A DNA stretch of 64,000 nucleotides from an uncultured Kangiella sp. (GTDB taxonomy: Bacteria > Pseudomonadota > Gammaproteobacteria > Enterobacterales > Kangiellaceae), in the NCBI GenBank assembly GCA_947498625.1, contig CANMKR010000003.1, positions 434,001 to 498,000 on the forward strand. The letters run 5' to 3'. The notes beneath the pieces were generated by a model. The model did not search any database. It had not been told where the DNA came from and saw nothing but the letters and a program-made list of their open reading frames with translations. Every line of letters begins with the position of its first letter. Position 1 is the stretch's first letter. Shown in pieces: positions 8,804 through 17,762 of the stretch. The translations under genes and the position numbers were made by a program.

Positions 8804-10132
8804 TTGTTAAATAAAGACCGTTCGAGCCAAGTTCTGCAGATATCGCTGCCAATAGTGGGTGGCATGATATCGCAAAACATCCTAAATCTAGTCGATGCGG
8901 CTATGGTTGGCTCACAAGGCTCTGCGGCAATCGCTGCTATTGGTATTGCCGGCTTTATCAACTTTATGGCAGTTGCCTTTTTTATGGGTTTTGCCTCAGG
9001 CGTGCAAGCCATGGTCGCTCGCCGCATGGGCGAGGGACGCAAATCTGAGTCCGCCTACCCTTTGAACGGCGCCTTGATGCTGATCACCATTGCAGCAATT
9101 CCCACCAGTATTGTTTTATTTTTTCTAGCTCCTGAAATTTTAAATTTTCTCAATGACGATCCTGAGTTACTGCAAGAAGGCATTCCATATTTGCAAGCCC
9201 GCTTTGTTGGTATCTGGGCAATTGGCTTAAACTTTAGTTACCGCGGTTATTGGAGTTCCATCAATAAAACTCAATATTATTTACGTACTTTACTGGTGAT
9301 GCATGCGCTTAATATTTTCCTGAATTACTGTTTGATTTTTGGTAATTTTGGTTTCCCAGAACTGGGAACCTTAGGCGCAGGTATTGGCACTACCGTTTCT
9401 TTAACTCTGGGTACTTTTTATTATCATTATCTGGCAAAAAAGCATACTTCAGAGTTTGGCTACTTTAAGCAAATCGCTAGCTGGGCGACACAACAAGATA
9501 TTATAAAAATTTCACTGCCGTCTTCGGTCCAGCAACTTTTTTTCGCCGCTGGTTTTACTGCTTTATTTTGGATCATCGGTGAAGTTGGAACTAATGAGCT
9601 AGCAGCAGCAAATGCGATCACTAACGTTATGCTAGTTGGCATTCTACCCTGTATCGCTTTAGGTATCGGAGCCGCTACTTTAGTGGGACAAGCTTTGGGA
9701 CGCAAAGATCCGAAAGACGCCTATTTATGGGGTTGGGATGTTTCGAAAATGGCATTAATATTTTCGATTGGGTTGGGAATAATATTTTATCTATTTACTG
9801 ATCCAATAATGAGTATTTTCTTACGTGAACAAGCTGCTTTAGAAGCTGCCCATTGGCCGTTTAAACTATCGGCTTTAATCATTATTATCGATGCGGTTGG
9901 TTTAGTATTTTTAAATGCGCTCAGTGGCGCTGGCTATACCAAGCCACCAATGTATGTTTCGCTAATCACTCAATGGTTAATGTTCTTACCGATTGCCTAT
10001 TTCATGCAGCAAAATGGTGCCAGCTTTACTCTTATCTGGACTGCTTACGCTATCTACCGCGTGATCCAAACGATTGCCTTTATTTGGCTATGGCAAAAAA
10101 GAAACTGGATGCAAGTTGAAATGAACTCTTAA
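8804..10132 (+). CDS. MATE family multidrug/Na+ antiporter
   Basis: A 442-residue integral membrane protein with about twelve hydrophobic helices. The N-terminal LQISLPIVGGMISQNILNLVDAA pattern is characteristic of the MATE (NorM/DinF/YdhE) family, and ALGIGAATLVGQALGR at mid-protein is the repeat counterpart. Such proteins export cationic drugs or metabolites using Na+ or H+ gradients. The only plausible start in this frame is TTG at 8804, since a stop lies 12 bases upstream. No strong ribosome-binding site is visible, so initiation may be weak. Confidence 0.9.
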   Translation: MLNKDRSSQVLQISLPIVGGMISQNILNLVDAAMVGSQGSAAIAAIGIAGFINFMAVAFFMGFASGVQAMVARRMGEGRKSESAYPLNGALMLITIAAIPTSIVLFFLAPEILNFLNDDPELLQEGIPYLQARFVGIWAIGLNFSYRGYWSSINKTQYYLRTLLVMHALNIFLNYCLIFGNFGFPELGTLGAGIGTTVSLTLGTFYYHYLAKKHTSEFGYFKQIASWATQQDIIKISLPSSVQQLFFAAGFTALFWIIGEVGTNELAAANAITNVMLVGILPCIALGIGAATLVGQALGRKDPKDAYLWGWDVSKMALIFSIGLGIIFYLFTDPIMSIFLREQAALEAAHWPFKLSALIIIIDAVGLVFLNALSGAGYTKPPMYVSLITQWLMFLPIAYFMQQNGASFTLIWTAYAIYRVIQTIAFIWLWQKRNWMQVEMNS

Positions 10133-10133
10133 T

Positions 10134-10604
10134 TTATTTCAGCATGTCCGAAGCCACTGCTTTAGTTAACTGCAAGAAATAATAGTCGTACTTATAATCT
10201 TTTTCAAAACCGTATTCTTTATATAGTTTATGCAACTTGTGGTTTTCTTTGCGAGTGGTCACTTCAATTCTGATCCCGCCGGCATCGTGACAATCTAGGC
10301 GGATTTGATCTAATAAAGCTTTCGCCATTAAGCGTTTTTGATTACCTGACTTAAGATAAAAATCGTTTAATATCCAAATCGGTGCTAAGCCGATACTCGA
10401 AAATGATGGATACAATAAAACAAAGCCATGCAGCTCTTCGCCTGTTTGCACCAGATATATTTTAGTTTCATTGGCTTCTAGTCGTTGCTGCAAGTAGTTA
10501 CGCACAGATTCAAGATCAGAAGCCTGCTTGAAGTGCTGACGATAATCATCAAACAGTGGAGCTAAGCGCTCTAAGTCATTAATTTCACAGAGTTTTATTT
10601 CCAT
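10134..10604 (-). CDS. GNAT family N-acetyltransferase
   Basis: A 156-residue protein with the GCN5-related acetyltransferase layout: MEIKLCEINDLERLAPLFDDYR at the N-terminus, a central strand ending in ILNDFYL, a pyrophosphate-binding stretch around residues 100-110 (SGNQKRLMAKALL) and a C-terminal NHKLHKLYKEYGFE, the usual GNAT tail. The substrate is unknown. I chose the ATG at 10604, preceded by GGGGA at good distance, rather than the upstream ATG at 10619, which has no ribosome-binding site. It converges with the MATE gene, with one base between the two. Confidence 0.85.
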   Translation of the reverse strand: MEIKLCEINDLERLAPLFDDYRQHFKQASDLESVRNYLQQRLEANETKIYLVQTGEELHGFVLLYPSFSSIGLAPIWILNDFYLKSGNQKRLMAKALLDQIRLDCHDAGGIRIEVTTRKENHKLHKLYKEYGFEKDYKYDYYFLQLTKAVASDMLK

Positions 10605-10679
10605 TAACATCCCCATCAACGGTTTTTTATCATTATTCAGGAAGAATTCAGCTTATTTCGACTAAAGTATGAACCATAG

Positions 10680-10733
10680 TTAGCAAAAGCCATTTTACAT
10701 GGATTTGCTAAGACTGTTTAGTTTCATAGGAGA
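10680..10733 (+). promoter_or_regulatory. Promoter with inverted repeat before the His-rich gene
   Basis: Arms TTAGCAAA (10680-10687) and TTTGCTAA (10704-10711) form an inverted repeat with a 16-base spacer. A possible sigma-70 promoter overlaps it: TTTACA at 10694-10699, a 17-base spacer and TTTAGT at 10717-10722. AGGAGA at 10728-10733 is a strong ribosome-binding site for the gene at 10739. The repeat looks like an operator for a dimeric regulator, but the regulator is unknown. Confidence 0.5.
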
Positions 10734-10738
10734 AAGCC

Positions 10739-11341
10739 ATGAAAAAAATGATTACCCCACTACTATTTGCTGCGCTAAGCTTGGGATTGTCTCAAGCAGT
10801 TGATGCAAAAGAGCATCATGGCTCTAAAAAGCATCAAGTTCAAAAGCATAAGCATTCAAGTAGTAGTTCAAACTATCGTTCATCGCAACCGCGCTCATCG
10901 AATCGTGCAAGCAATCACTCTTCTCGCTCCAATGCGCGAACGCATGATGCTTACCGAGACAGTAATCGCCACAGTAATCGATACGATAATAGACATTCAA
11001 ACCGTCATAGCGATAGGCACAGTAATCGACATAGTAATCGACACAGCAACCGTCATTACGATCGTCGTCATGACCATAGACATAGCGATCGCTATTATCA
11101 TGATCGTCATTACCGTGATCGTTATAAGCCGCGTCATAGACACCATTATAGCTATAACAATTATTACCCACGTTATGACTATTACCCAACGTCGGTTTAT
11201 TACTTAGGTCAAGATTGGTACTACTATGGTAATGCTTATCATCCGTTCCCACGCGGCCATGTTCACAGAAGTCATTGTAGACACCGTTATTGGGAGCCAT
11301 TAGCCGTCGGCATTATCTTAGGCTCAGTGCTTGGCTGGTAA
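10739..11341 (+). CDS. Exported His/Arg/Ser/Tyr-rich low-complexity protein
   Basis: A 200-residue protein with a signal peptide of about 23 residues (LLFAALSLGLSQAVDA, cleavage before KEHHG). The middle, about residues 25-125, is almost entirely His, Arg, Ser, Asn and Asp with imperfect tandem HSNR units. A Tyr-rich stretch follows. The C-terminus PLAVGIILGSVLGW is hydrophobic and glycine-rich, like the ends of some outer-membrane or RcnB-like proteins. Metal (Ni, Co, Cu, Zn) binding in the periplasm is plausible from composition but not shown. The start has a clear AGGAGA site. Other-frame ORFs here arise from the repeats. Confidence 0.8.
   Translation: MKKMITPLLFAALSLGLSQAVDAKEHHGSKKHQVQKHKHSSSSSNYRSSQPRSSNRASNHSSRSNARTHDAYRDSNRHSNRYDNRHSNRHSDRHSNRHSNRHSNRHYDRRHDHRHSDRYYHDRHYRDRYKPRHRHHYSYNNYYPRYDYYPTSVYYLGQDWYYYGNAYHPFPRGHVHRSHCRHRYWEPLAVGIILGSVLGW
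10961..11110 (+). repeat. Imperfect short tandem repeats coding for HSNR units
   Basis: DNA built from degenerate 12-base units of the type CAYAGTAATCGA lies inside the His-rich gene. Copies differ by silent and conservative changes. This region keeps several frames open, which explains the overlapping false ORFs. Such repeats can change in copy number by slippage. Confidence 0.7.
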
Positions 11342-11456
11342 TAAACATCCATGACAGTTTTGCTAGTAGGGGCGCCAATGTCCCCCAGTTGATACCCAAG
11401 ACCTCTATCAACAAAGTTTGCCTCTACTAGCTTTTTATTTTGATAGTTTTATAAAC

Positions 11457-11487
11457 AAAAAAGCCCTGAATCTTCAGGGCTTTTTTT
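11457..11487. terminator. Bidirectional rho-independent terminator
   Basis: Stem GCCCTGAA/TTCAGGGC (11463-11470 and 11473-11480) with a two-base TC centre. It is preceded by six A and followed by seven T, so it can work on both strands. It serves the His-rich gene on the plus strand and the zinc-peptidase pair on the minus strand. Confidence 0.9.
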
Positions 11488-11512
11488 GTGGGTTTAATTA
11501 ATCCCCATTTAA

Positions 11513-13924
11513 TTAGCCAATCGGCGAGCCGGGGGGCATTTTTAATTCTTGCAAGGATTCCAATTCCAGCTGCCCACCAAGATACTGCTCTAGCATTTGT
11601 TTCAATCTCAAGTAACGCTGAGGATTCCTTTTTGCTTTTGACTGCAAGCTGCGACTTAGTTGACTCAATTCAGAATATAAAAATGACTTCACTTCAGGTG
11701 AGGACTGATTCGATTCAGCCACTTTCATCATTTGAGCTAACGTTAAATAGTCCACTCTTTGTTGAATCAGAGCATTCAAACCTTTTTGCGGTTTTGCCAA
11801 TATCGTGACATCCATCAATTGCTCAAGAACATCAGATAAACTCAACTGCTTATTATCCCTAGAAGATTGTTGTAATAAACGCGCGAGTCTTTGCGGATTA
11901 AGCAATAACTTTAAACTGTGTTGTGCAGAAGTTCCAGCCATTGCCACAGGATCTAAAGTTAAACCCGTATTACTTGGGAAACTTTCACGATTACGATAAT
12001 AGCCGTAGGCCTTTGGCGGGATCAGTGACAATATAGAATCTGGAACCGCTAACTGTTCTACCTCTAAAGTGGAGAGTAAGGCTTTTAAGGCCATTCGCTG
12101 CTCTGTTCCATCGACCGCAGCAACTGGCTTAAAGCTATCGCCTTTAACACTGTATTCATAATCTACTCCAGCAATCAATTTTACCGCCGCTTCGGTTTGA
12201 TAACGATGGAACAAATAGAGTGGGACCAAAGTTTCTGCCAGTTCAGAATACGGCGTGCCATTAGCTAAATTATCATGACCAAATTTATCCAAAGCTATAG
12301 CTCGGATCTCAAGTAAACGATTCAGTTCCTGCGCTGCATTTTCACCATTATCCCAAAGGTGCCCAGTAGGATGAACACCGCCTTGTGGACGGGCATCGGG
12401 ATCTGAGATGAAGTTCATTTTCTTTGCTTGCATGCCTTTTAAAATTTGCTGCAAACCTTTTGCTTCAGCAGCAGAATCCGCAAACTCACTATAACCATAG
12501 CGTACCGCTTCAATATCCCATTGACCGATATCGGTAGCGTAAGCATTCTCAAGGGTCACTTCGCCATCTTTGAGTTGCACTAGCGGATGCGGATAATCCA
12601 TAACTGAAGCACGGTTATCAGGGCTGGCTGCAAAATTATGCGCGATACCTATGGTGTGTCCCACTTCGTGGGCGGATAATTGGCGGATGCGTGCTAGCGC
12701 CATCTCTTCTGCTGCCTTGGCTTTTCCATCAGAGCCTTCACCATAAATTGCCGTTAAGGCGTTAGCCAAGAGCAAATCTTGGCGCACTCTTAAGGAACCT
12801 AAAGTTACGTGCCCTTTTAAAATTTCACCTGTTCTTGGATCAGAAACAGAAAAGCCATACGACCAACCACGAGTAGCACGATGAACCCATTGAATAACGT
12901 TGTAACGCACATCTAATGGATCTGCGTCTTCAGGTAAAATTCTTACTTCGTACGCGCCTTTTAAACCAATCGCCTCAAATGCCTGTTCCCACCAGCGAGC
13001 ACCATCTAGTAATGCTCCTCTTACTGGCTCCGGAACACCTGGGTCAAGATAGTAAACAATCGGTTTTATTTGTCCTTTCGGATCACGCTCAATTCTATGG
13101 CGATAAATCAATTTTTTATCGATAGGTTCGGTTATTGGCGTGGCATAATCTTTATAACTCAGCTCAAAATAACCTGAATGTGGATGGAAAACTCTCGGTT
13201 TATATTTATCATCAGGCAGTTGTACAAAAGATAAATGTTGCTGCACTGTAATTTCATTCGGCGATGGCGTGACTTGTCGGACAAAGTTTCCAGCATTAGA
13301 ACCTTTGAAGGTCAGTATCGACTCAAAAATAGTATTTTGCGGAAAGTTCTTTAATTTGTTTGCGATCAAAGCTGAACGTGAACCATCAACCGAGTAACTG
13401 CCTTGACTGCGAGCTTTTAAGCGGGCTGAAACGCCATGCAAATCTTTCAGCAAATAAGGCGTTAACTCAATTAACACTTTTTCACCACGAGTCGCTTCCA
13501 CTTTAAAGCCGGCTAATACTGAGCTAGCGAAAGCTTGGGCAATAGAATTTTTTTCTGCTTGATTATCCGTATCTGCTCGGTAATCTGTATTGAGTTGCTT
13601 TAACAACACTTTATCGCCATAGCGCTCAAACTGCACCAAGCGGCTTTGCCCAAGTTGCCCGCGATCTAAGCCTATATCATTAGAACCCACGCCATAAGGC
13701 AGGCCTGTATAGTAAATAAAAGGCTGATTAAAGTTGCTGACTTCTAACCAAACTTTACCTTTTGATTCGCTAACATAATAAGGAATAAAGCCATTAACTT
13801 TTTGACTGCCCTTTTCTATTTCAGACCAAGTTTTCGCTTTGGCTGTTGATGAAAAAGTTACGGAAAAAACTATAACAAAAGTTAGGGTAATCGCTAATAA
13901 AATATATTGCTTTATTATCCTCAT
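11513..13924 (-). CDS. Exported zinc-dependent metalloprotease (DUF5117/DUF4953 type)
   Basis: An 803-residue protein with an N-terminal signal peptide (ITLTFVIVFSVTFSSTAKA). Near residue 416 it has SAHEVGHTIGIAHNFAAS, an HExxHxxGxxHN metzincin-like zinc site. The flanking architecture matches bacterial proteins annotated as zinc-dependent metalloproteases with DUF5117 upstream and DUF4953 around the catalytic site. It probably acts in the periplasm or outside the cell. Its ATG overlaps the stop of the upstream M14 peptidase gene (TAATG), so translation is coupled. The physiological substrate is unknown. Confidence 0.88.
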   Translation of the reverse strand: MRIIKQYILLAITLTFVIVFSVTFSSTAKAKTWSEIEKGSQKVNGFIPYYVSESKGKVWLEVSNFNQPFIYYTGLPYGVGSNDIGLDRGQLGQSRLVQFERYGDKVLLKQLNTDYRADTDNQAEKNSIAQAFASSVLAGFKVEATRGEKVLIELTPYLLKDLHGVSARLKARSQGSYSVDGSRSALIANKLKNFPQNTIFESILTFKGSNAGNFVRQVTPSPNEITVQQHLSFVQLPDDKYKPRVFHPHSGYFELSYKDYATPITEPIDKKLIYRHRIERDPKGQIKPIVYYLDPGVPEPVRGALLDGARWWEQAFEAIGLKGAYEVRILPEDADPLDVRYNVIQWVHRATRGWSYGFSVSDPRTGEILKGHVTLGSLRVRQDLLLANALTAIYGEGSDGKAKAAEEMALARIRQLSAHEVGHTIGIAHNFAASPDNRASVMDYPHPLVQLKDGEVTLENAYATDIGQWDIEAVRYGYSEFADSAAEAKGLQQILKGMQAKKMNFISDPDARPQGGVHPTGHLWDNGENAAQELNRLLEIRAIALDKFGHDNLANGTPYSELAETLVPLYLFHRYQTEAAVKLIAGVDYEYSVKGDSFKPVAAVDGTEQRMALKALLSTLEVEQLAVPDSILSLIPPKAYGYYRNRESFPSNTGLTLDPVAMAGTSAQHSLKLLLNPQRLARLLQQSSRDNKQLSLSDVLEQLMDVTILAKPQKGLNALIQQRVDYLTLAQMMKVAESNQSSPEVKSFLYSELSQLSRSLQSKAKRNPQRYLRLKQMLEQYLGGQLELESLQELKMPPGSPIG

Positions 13925-16443
13925 TAGAAAGCTCCACTAAAAAATAAAGTATTGGCAAATAAACGAGCACTACCTAACCAGTAGCCTCTGAAATTTGGAT
14001 TATCGTTAAATACAACCACAGAACCTCGACCTTTACGCAGCGCTACCACCGCAGCGGTGTTTTTTATGGCATCAATATTTTCCTGAGATGCATAGCCTGC
14101 TAATAAAGGTTTATCTGAATATTCTGCGACAGTAATAAAATCCCGTTTAGCGGGTTGGATAATCTGACTAGAAGCTTTGGTATAAGGAAGGTTTTTCTTA
14201 TGAATACCAAAAGTTAGCGGGTGAGATAAATCCAGCTGGGTTTCAAAAATTGCACCGCCAATTAATTGCTCGGTAAAAGCGGCTTGTCGCTCTGAATAAG
14301 GACGGCCTTCAGGAGCTTTCGCATCTCTTTTGACTAATTCTAAAGGTGCTAGTTTATGCTCAATTACCCAACGTACTGCGCTGCGACTGGCAACTAAAGT
14401 TCCGCCTTGATTTAACCACTGCTCAATCTTTTTCTTCGCGTCATCATCCAGCTTAGGGTAGCGGCCATTCACCATAATCAAATGGCTGTATTCAGATAAA
14501 TCAATATTAGCTAGATCTGATGCTGCCTGCATCGACGTCTGTATTTCTAAGCGTTTATCCAATAAAAACCAAGCTTCGCCGGCTTCATTAGAAGAAACAC
14601 CATTACCAATTAACAATAATGGTTTAGGTGCTTTTAGATTCACCATATTTGGAGAACCTAAATCAATTCCCGACTCGCTAAAGCCAGTATTAAAGCCAGT
14701 TAAATCTATCCCTCTTGCTTGAGCATAAGACTGCCAAAGGTTTTTTAATATTGCTTTGTCTTCAGCATTATCCACCTGAACCACAAGACTGCCTTTAGAA
14801 AAAATTTTATTGCCTGCTGACACAGGGAGTTCAAACGATTTGCGGCTTAAGCGTATGGTTAAACCTTTCGCTAACAATTTATTGGTAAATGCTAAGCTGT
14901 AAAAATTGTTCGCCGAGTAACTGTAAGCTACCGCATTTTCAGTATCCGTTAGTTGCCCTAGTTTTAGCTCTACTTTTTCAGTAAACAATGAAGCCGTTTT
15001 GCGGCTATCTAAGATCTGGTAATGCAAATTAAATGCATGTGGCATAGTCCAAGCGGAAACGTCATAGAAAGTATTATCTTCAAACTCAGTACGCGACTCA
15101 AAAATAGTTTTGACCAAGCTGTACTGTGTTTGGTTATATTTAACTAGATAACTGCCTTTAGCTGGATAGCTTTTTCCTTCTACGGTCGTTTCGGTTTTTA
15201 ATTGCGACACTTCAATTTGATGTTGCTTTAATATTGATAAAAATTCTTGCAGTCGACCATTGTCCTTCGAAGTGAAAATCACGCCCTGCTCAGAATCTTT
15301 GCTCGCTTTAATTCGCTGCTCTTTGAAAAAATCTGCTTGGTAATTCTTTAAATCGCCGCCTAATGCTTTAGCTGCTTTTAAAGTCGAGAAGGACGTGGCT
15401 ACTTGATTTCGTACTGCAAAAGGAAAAGTTACTTCTCCGTTGATAGACTCTTGAGTATGACCGCGGGCGCTGGCTTGTTCGAATAAGATCCCAATACCGC
15501 CATTAATATCTGGGAATGTTGATCCTTTGCCATAATAAAAGTCATCAAAGCTTTCTTTGCTGTAATAAGGCACATTCAGCTTATCTAAAGCCTTGGCATG
15601 ATATTTTGCTATTTCATTGGTTAACTCAAAGTTTAGATCGGAAGTCAGAGGGTTTTGCCTTGAAGGCACACCCGGCTGAAAGAAATAGGTGCTGTTGGTG
15701 CCCATCTCATGGAAATCGCCCACAATAGTCGGTCGCCAGTTATAAAATAATTCAACCCGAGCACGACTCTCAGGATGTTGCAGTAATAACCAGTCACGAT
15801 TTAAATCAAACCAATAATGGTTGGTTCTGCCATTAGGCCAGGCTTCATTAAGCTCAATGGAATCTGAATCCGATACGAGTTGAGCCCCTTTATAGCGATT
15901 CACCCAATTCGCAAAACGATCCAACCCATCAGGGTTTAACATAGGATCAATGATCACAATATTGTTAGCCAATAACTCTTGAACCCATGTTTCTTGCGAA
16001 GCCGCCAAACGATAGGCCACTAGGGGCGCTGCGTTAGCCCCACTCGCTTCATTGCCATGCACTGAATAGCCTAAATAGACAACATTGGGTGTGTTTTGGA
16101 AATTTAAGTTTTTGCGATCAACGCTAAAACTCTCAAGCTTGGCGAGATTTTCTGGTGAAGAAATAAATGCTGCGATTAAAGGACGTTGCTCATGGGAAAG
16201 CCCGGTTTGGGTCACCTTAACTTTATCGGAGCTGTTATCTAATGCCTTAAAGAACGCTAGGCTTTGGTCTGGGCGAATGTGCCAATCAGCAATGGCATAG
16301 CCCAAAGTATCGCTAGGCTTATGGATACTGGAATCGAATTGAATAGTTTCGGCAAAAAAATACTCAAACTTATCTTTCGCAGCCACAGCGCTGGAGACCG
16401 TTAGCGATAGGACAAATAACCCTAGTTTCTTTATGGTTTTCAT
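13924..16443 (-). CDS. Exported M14-family zinc carboxypeptidase
   Basis: An 839-residue protein with a signal peptide (LGLFVLSLTVSSAVAA). The M14 zinc motif HGNE at His129-Glu132 lies in GYSVHGNEASG. MLNPDGLDRF, a typical substrate-pocket segment, and VGDFHEMG, with the third zinc-ligand histidine near 243, follow. The second half resembles the glutamine-amidotransferase-like extension found in large M14 family members. The product probably trims peptides in the periplasm. It is first in a two-gene operon with a second zinc peptidase. Confidence 0.9.
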   Translation of the reverse strand: MKTIKKLGLFVLSLTVSSAVAAKDKFEYFFAETIQFDSSIHKPSDTLGYAIADWHIRPDQSLAFFKALDNSSDKVKVTQTGLSHEQRPLIAAFISSPENLAKLESFSVDRKNLNFQNTPNVVYLGYSVHGNEASGANAAPLVAYRLAASQETWVQELLANNIVIIDPMLNPDGLDRFANWVNRYKGAQLVSDSDSIELNEAWPNGRTNHYWFDLNRDWLLLQHPESRARVELFYNWRPTIVGDFHEMGTNSTYFFQPGVPSRQNPLTSDLNFELTNEIAKYHAKALDKLNVPYYSKESFDDFYYGKGSTFPDINGGIGILFEQASARGHTQESINGEVTFPFAVRNQVATSFSTLKAAKALGGDLKNYQADFFKEQRIKASKDSEQGVIFTSKDNGRLQEFLSILKQHQIEVSQLKTETTVEGKSYPAKGSYLVKYNQTQYSLVKTIFESRTEFEDNTFYDVSAWTMPHAFNLHYQILDSRKTASLFTEKVELKLGQLTDTENAVAYSYSANNFYSLAFTNKLLAKGLTIRLSRKSFELPVSAGNKIFSKGSLVVQVDNAEDKAILKNLWQSYAQARGIDLTGFNTGFSESGIDLGSPNMVNLKAPKPLLLIGNGVSSNEAGEAWFLLDKRLEIQTSMQAASDLANIDLSEYSHLIMVNGRYPKLDDDAKKKIEQWLNQGGTLVASRSAVRWVIEHKLAPLELVKRDAKAPEGRPYSERQAAFTEQLIGGAIFETQLDLSHPLTFGIHKKNLPYTKASSQIIQPAKRDFITVAEYSDKPLLAGYASQENIDAIKNTAAVVALRKGRGSVVVFNDNPNFRGYWLGSARLFANTLFFSGAF

Positions 16444-16490
16444 ATATTTATCATATTATTGGCGATTAACTCATTCTAACGCTTGCAAAC

Positions 16491-16520
16491 TTCACCGCAA
16501 GCCCAAAGATAGAGTATAAT
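16491..16520 (+). promoter_or_regulatory. Probable nfuA promoter
   Basis: TTCACC (16491-16496) and a perfect TATAAT (16515-16520) are separated by 18 bases, and the nfuA ATG lies 30 bases downstream. I looked for an IscR type 2 motif here and did not see one. Confidence 0.5.
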
Positions 16521-16550
16521 CACAGCATATTGTAACAATGAGTTTTATAC

Positions 16551-17129
16551 ATGATTAACATCTCTGAAGGCGCACAAGAGCATTTTCGCCGTTTACTTGC
16601 AGGACAAGAAGAAGTCGATACCGGCATTCGCGTTTTTGTAGTTAACCCTGGAACCTCCCATGCCGAGTGTGGCGTTTCTTATTGTCCGCCAGATGCGGTA
16701 GAAGAAAATGACACCGAACTCAAGTTTGAAGGTTTTTCTGCTTTTGTTGACGCTGATAGCGCGCCTTACTTGGAAGATGCGCAAATTGATTACCAAAAAG
16801 AACAAACCGGCGGCCAATTAACTTTAAAAGCACCTAATGCTAAAGCGCGTAAAGTGGATGACGATGCGCCAGCCGAAGATCGAATCAAATATATTTTAGA
16901 GTCAGAAATCAATCCTGAATTAGCCAATCATGGCGGCCAAGTCAGCTTAATGGAACTAACTAAAGATGGCATAGCCGTGCTGCAATTCGGCGGTGGCTGC
17001 CAAGGCTGTGGCATGGTGGATGTGACTTTAAAAGAAGGTATTGAAAAAACCTTAGTCGAAAAAGTTCCTGAAGTGTCCGGCGTTCAAGACGTCACCGAGC
17101 ATGCGGCTGGCGAAAACCCTTATTACTAA
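16551..17129 (+). CDS. nfuA: Fe-S cluster biogenesis protein NfuA
   Basis: Iron-sulfur carrier that delivers 4Fe-4S clusters to target enzymes. The 192 residues comprise an N-terminal degenerate A-type domain (about 1-95) and a C-terminal NifU-like domain with [14 protein letters not shown], in which Cys150 and Cys153 bind the cluster. Length and both domains match E. coli NfuA. It stands alone on the plus strand, divergent from the M14 peptidase gene. BioB and other radical-SAM enzymes are among likely clients, though that is general knowledge and not local evidence. Confidence 0.96.
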   Translation: MINISEGAQEHFRRLLAGQEEVDTGIRVFVVNPGTSHAECGVSYCPPDAVEENDTELKFEGFSAFVDADSAPYLEDAQIDYQKEQTGGQLTLKAPNAKARKVDDDAPAEDRIKYILESEINPELANHGGQVSLMELTKDGIAVLQFGGGCQGCGMVDVTLKEGIEKTLVEKVPEVSGVQDVTEHAAGENPYY

Positions 17130-17150
17130 TATCTTCACCTAACAAGAGCT

Positions 17151-17175
17151 CGTCATTCCCGTGTAAACGGGAATC
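17151..17175. repeat. ATTCCCG hairpin repeat, copy 1
   Basis: A 25-base element whose ATTCCCG (17155-17161) and CGGGAAT (17168-17174) arms form a hairpin. It matches 24 of 25 bases with 51224-51248 near tsaD. It sits just after nfuA and may end its transcript. It resembles dispersed extragenic repeats that carry CGTCATTCCCG ends. Confidence 0.75.
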
Positions 17176-17195
17176 AAACTAACTCGAGTATTTCT

Positions 17196-17528
17196 ATGTC
17201 CATAAAAACGATACTAGCTTTGTTTCTGTTTGCCATGCTAACCGCTTGCGCTAGCCAACCAATCCGAGTAGAAGCGGCCAAAATCACATTGCTCGATAAA
17301 GAACCAAGCAACTGCAAGTTTCTCGGCGAAGTTTATGGCACTCAAGGTAATATCGTCACAGGCTTATTCACAACCGACGAAGAGTTAATTGCCGGTGCCC
17401 GCAATGACATCCGCAATAACGCCTTAGCACTCGGCGCCAACGCGCTCCTCATCACCAAGACTAACCCCAATCGAACTGAACGACTCGACTTTTATAGCTT
17501 TTATGGTAAAGCTTATCAGTGCCTTTGA
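17196..17528 (+). CDS. DUF4156 lipoprotein
   Basis: A 110-residue protein with a lipoprotein signal (FLFAMLTACAS, lipidated Cys about 18). The mature domain carries NCKFLGEVYG and DIRNNALALGANALLITKT, which match the DUF4156 family of small envelope proteins of unknown function. It may be co-transcribed with nfuA, 66 bases upstream, although a hairpin lies in the gap. It is the last ordinary gene before an AT-rich island. Confidence 0.85.
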   Translation: MSIKTILALFLFAMLTACASQPIRVEAAKITLLDKEPSNCKFLGEVYGTQGNIVTGLFTTDEELIAGARNDIRNNALALGANALLITKTNPNRTERLDFYSFYGKAYQCL

Positions 17529-17762
17529 CTTCATATAAAGCATCTACTATTCTTAATTCAAATAAAAATTAATACTGGAAACGATGTAAGCCATTCGCCA
17601 TAAAGTACCCAAAAGATCGGTATTCCGAGCGATAATGTACTTTATAGCGGCCTTTACTATGGTATTGGTGACATTTTCAACACTTTGATTTTTTAACAAA
17701 CAGATCAATAGCTTACAATCGAATATCGATGTCCTTATGTTATAAGTAAAAGAAATTAAAAT

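Noticed and set aside
10961-11110. CRISPR-like regular repeats
   Set aside because: The units are about 12 bases, contiguous and coding, without spacers, and no cas genes are seen.
10800-11300. Long overlapping ORFs in other frames of the His-rich gene (for example 10800-11207 plus, 10824-11300 minus)
   Set aside because: They arise from the short in-frame repeats, which keep several frames open. Only the 10739 frame has a strong ribosome-binding site and a signal peptide.
16521-16550. IscR-type operator upstream of nfuA
   Set aside because: Only a short ATTGT/ACAAT pair is present; the longer IscR motif is not recognisable.
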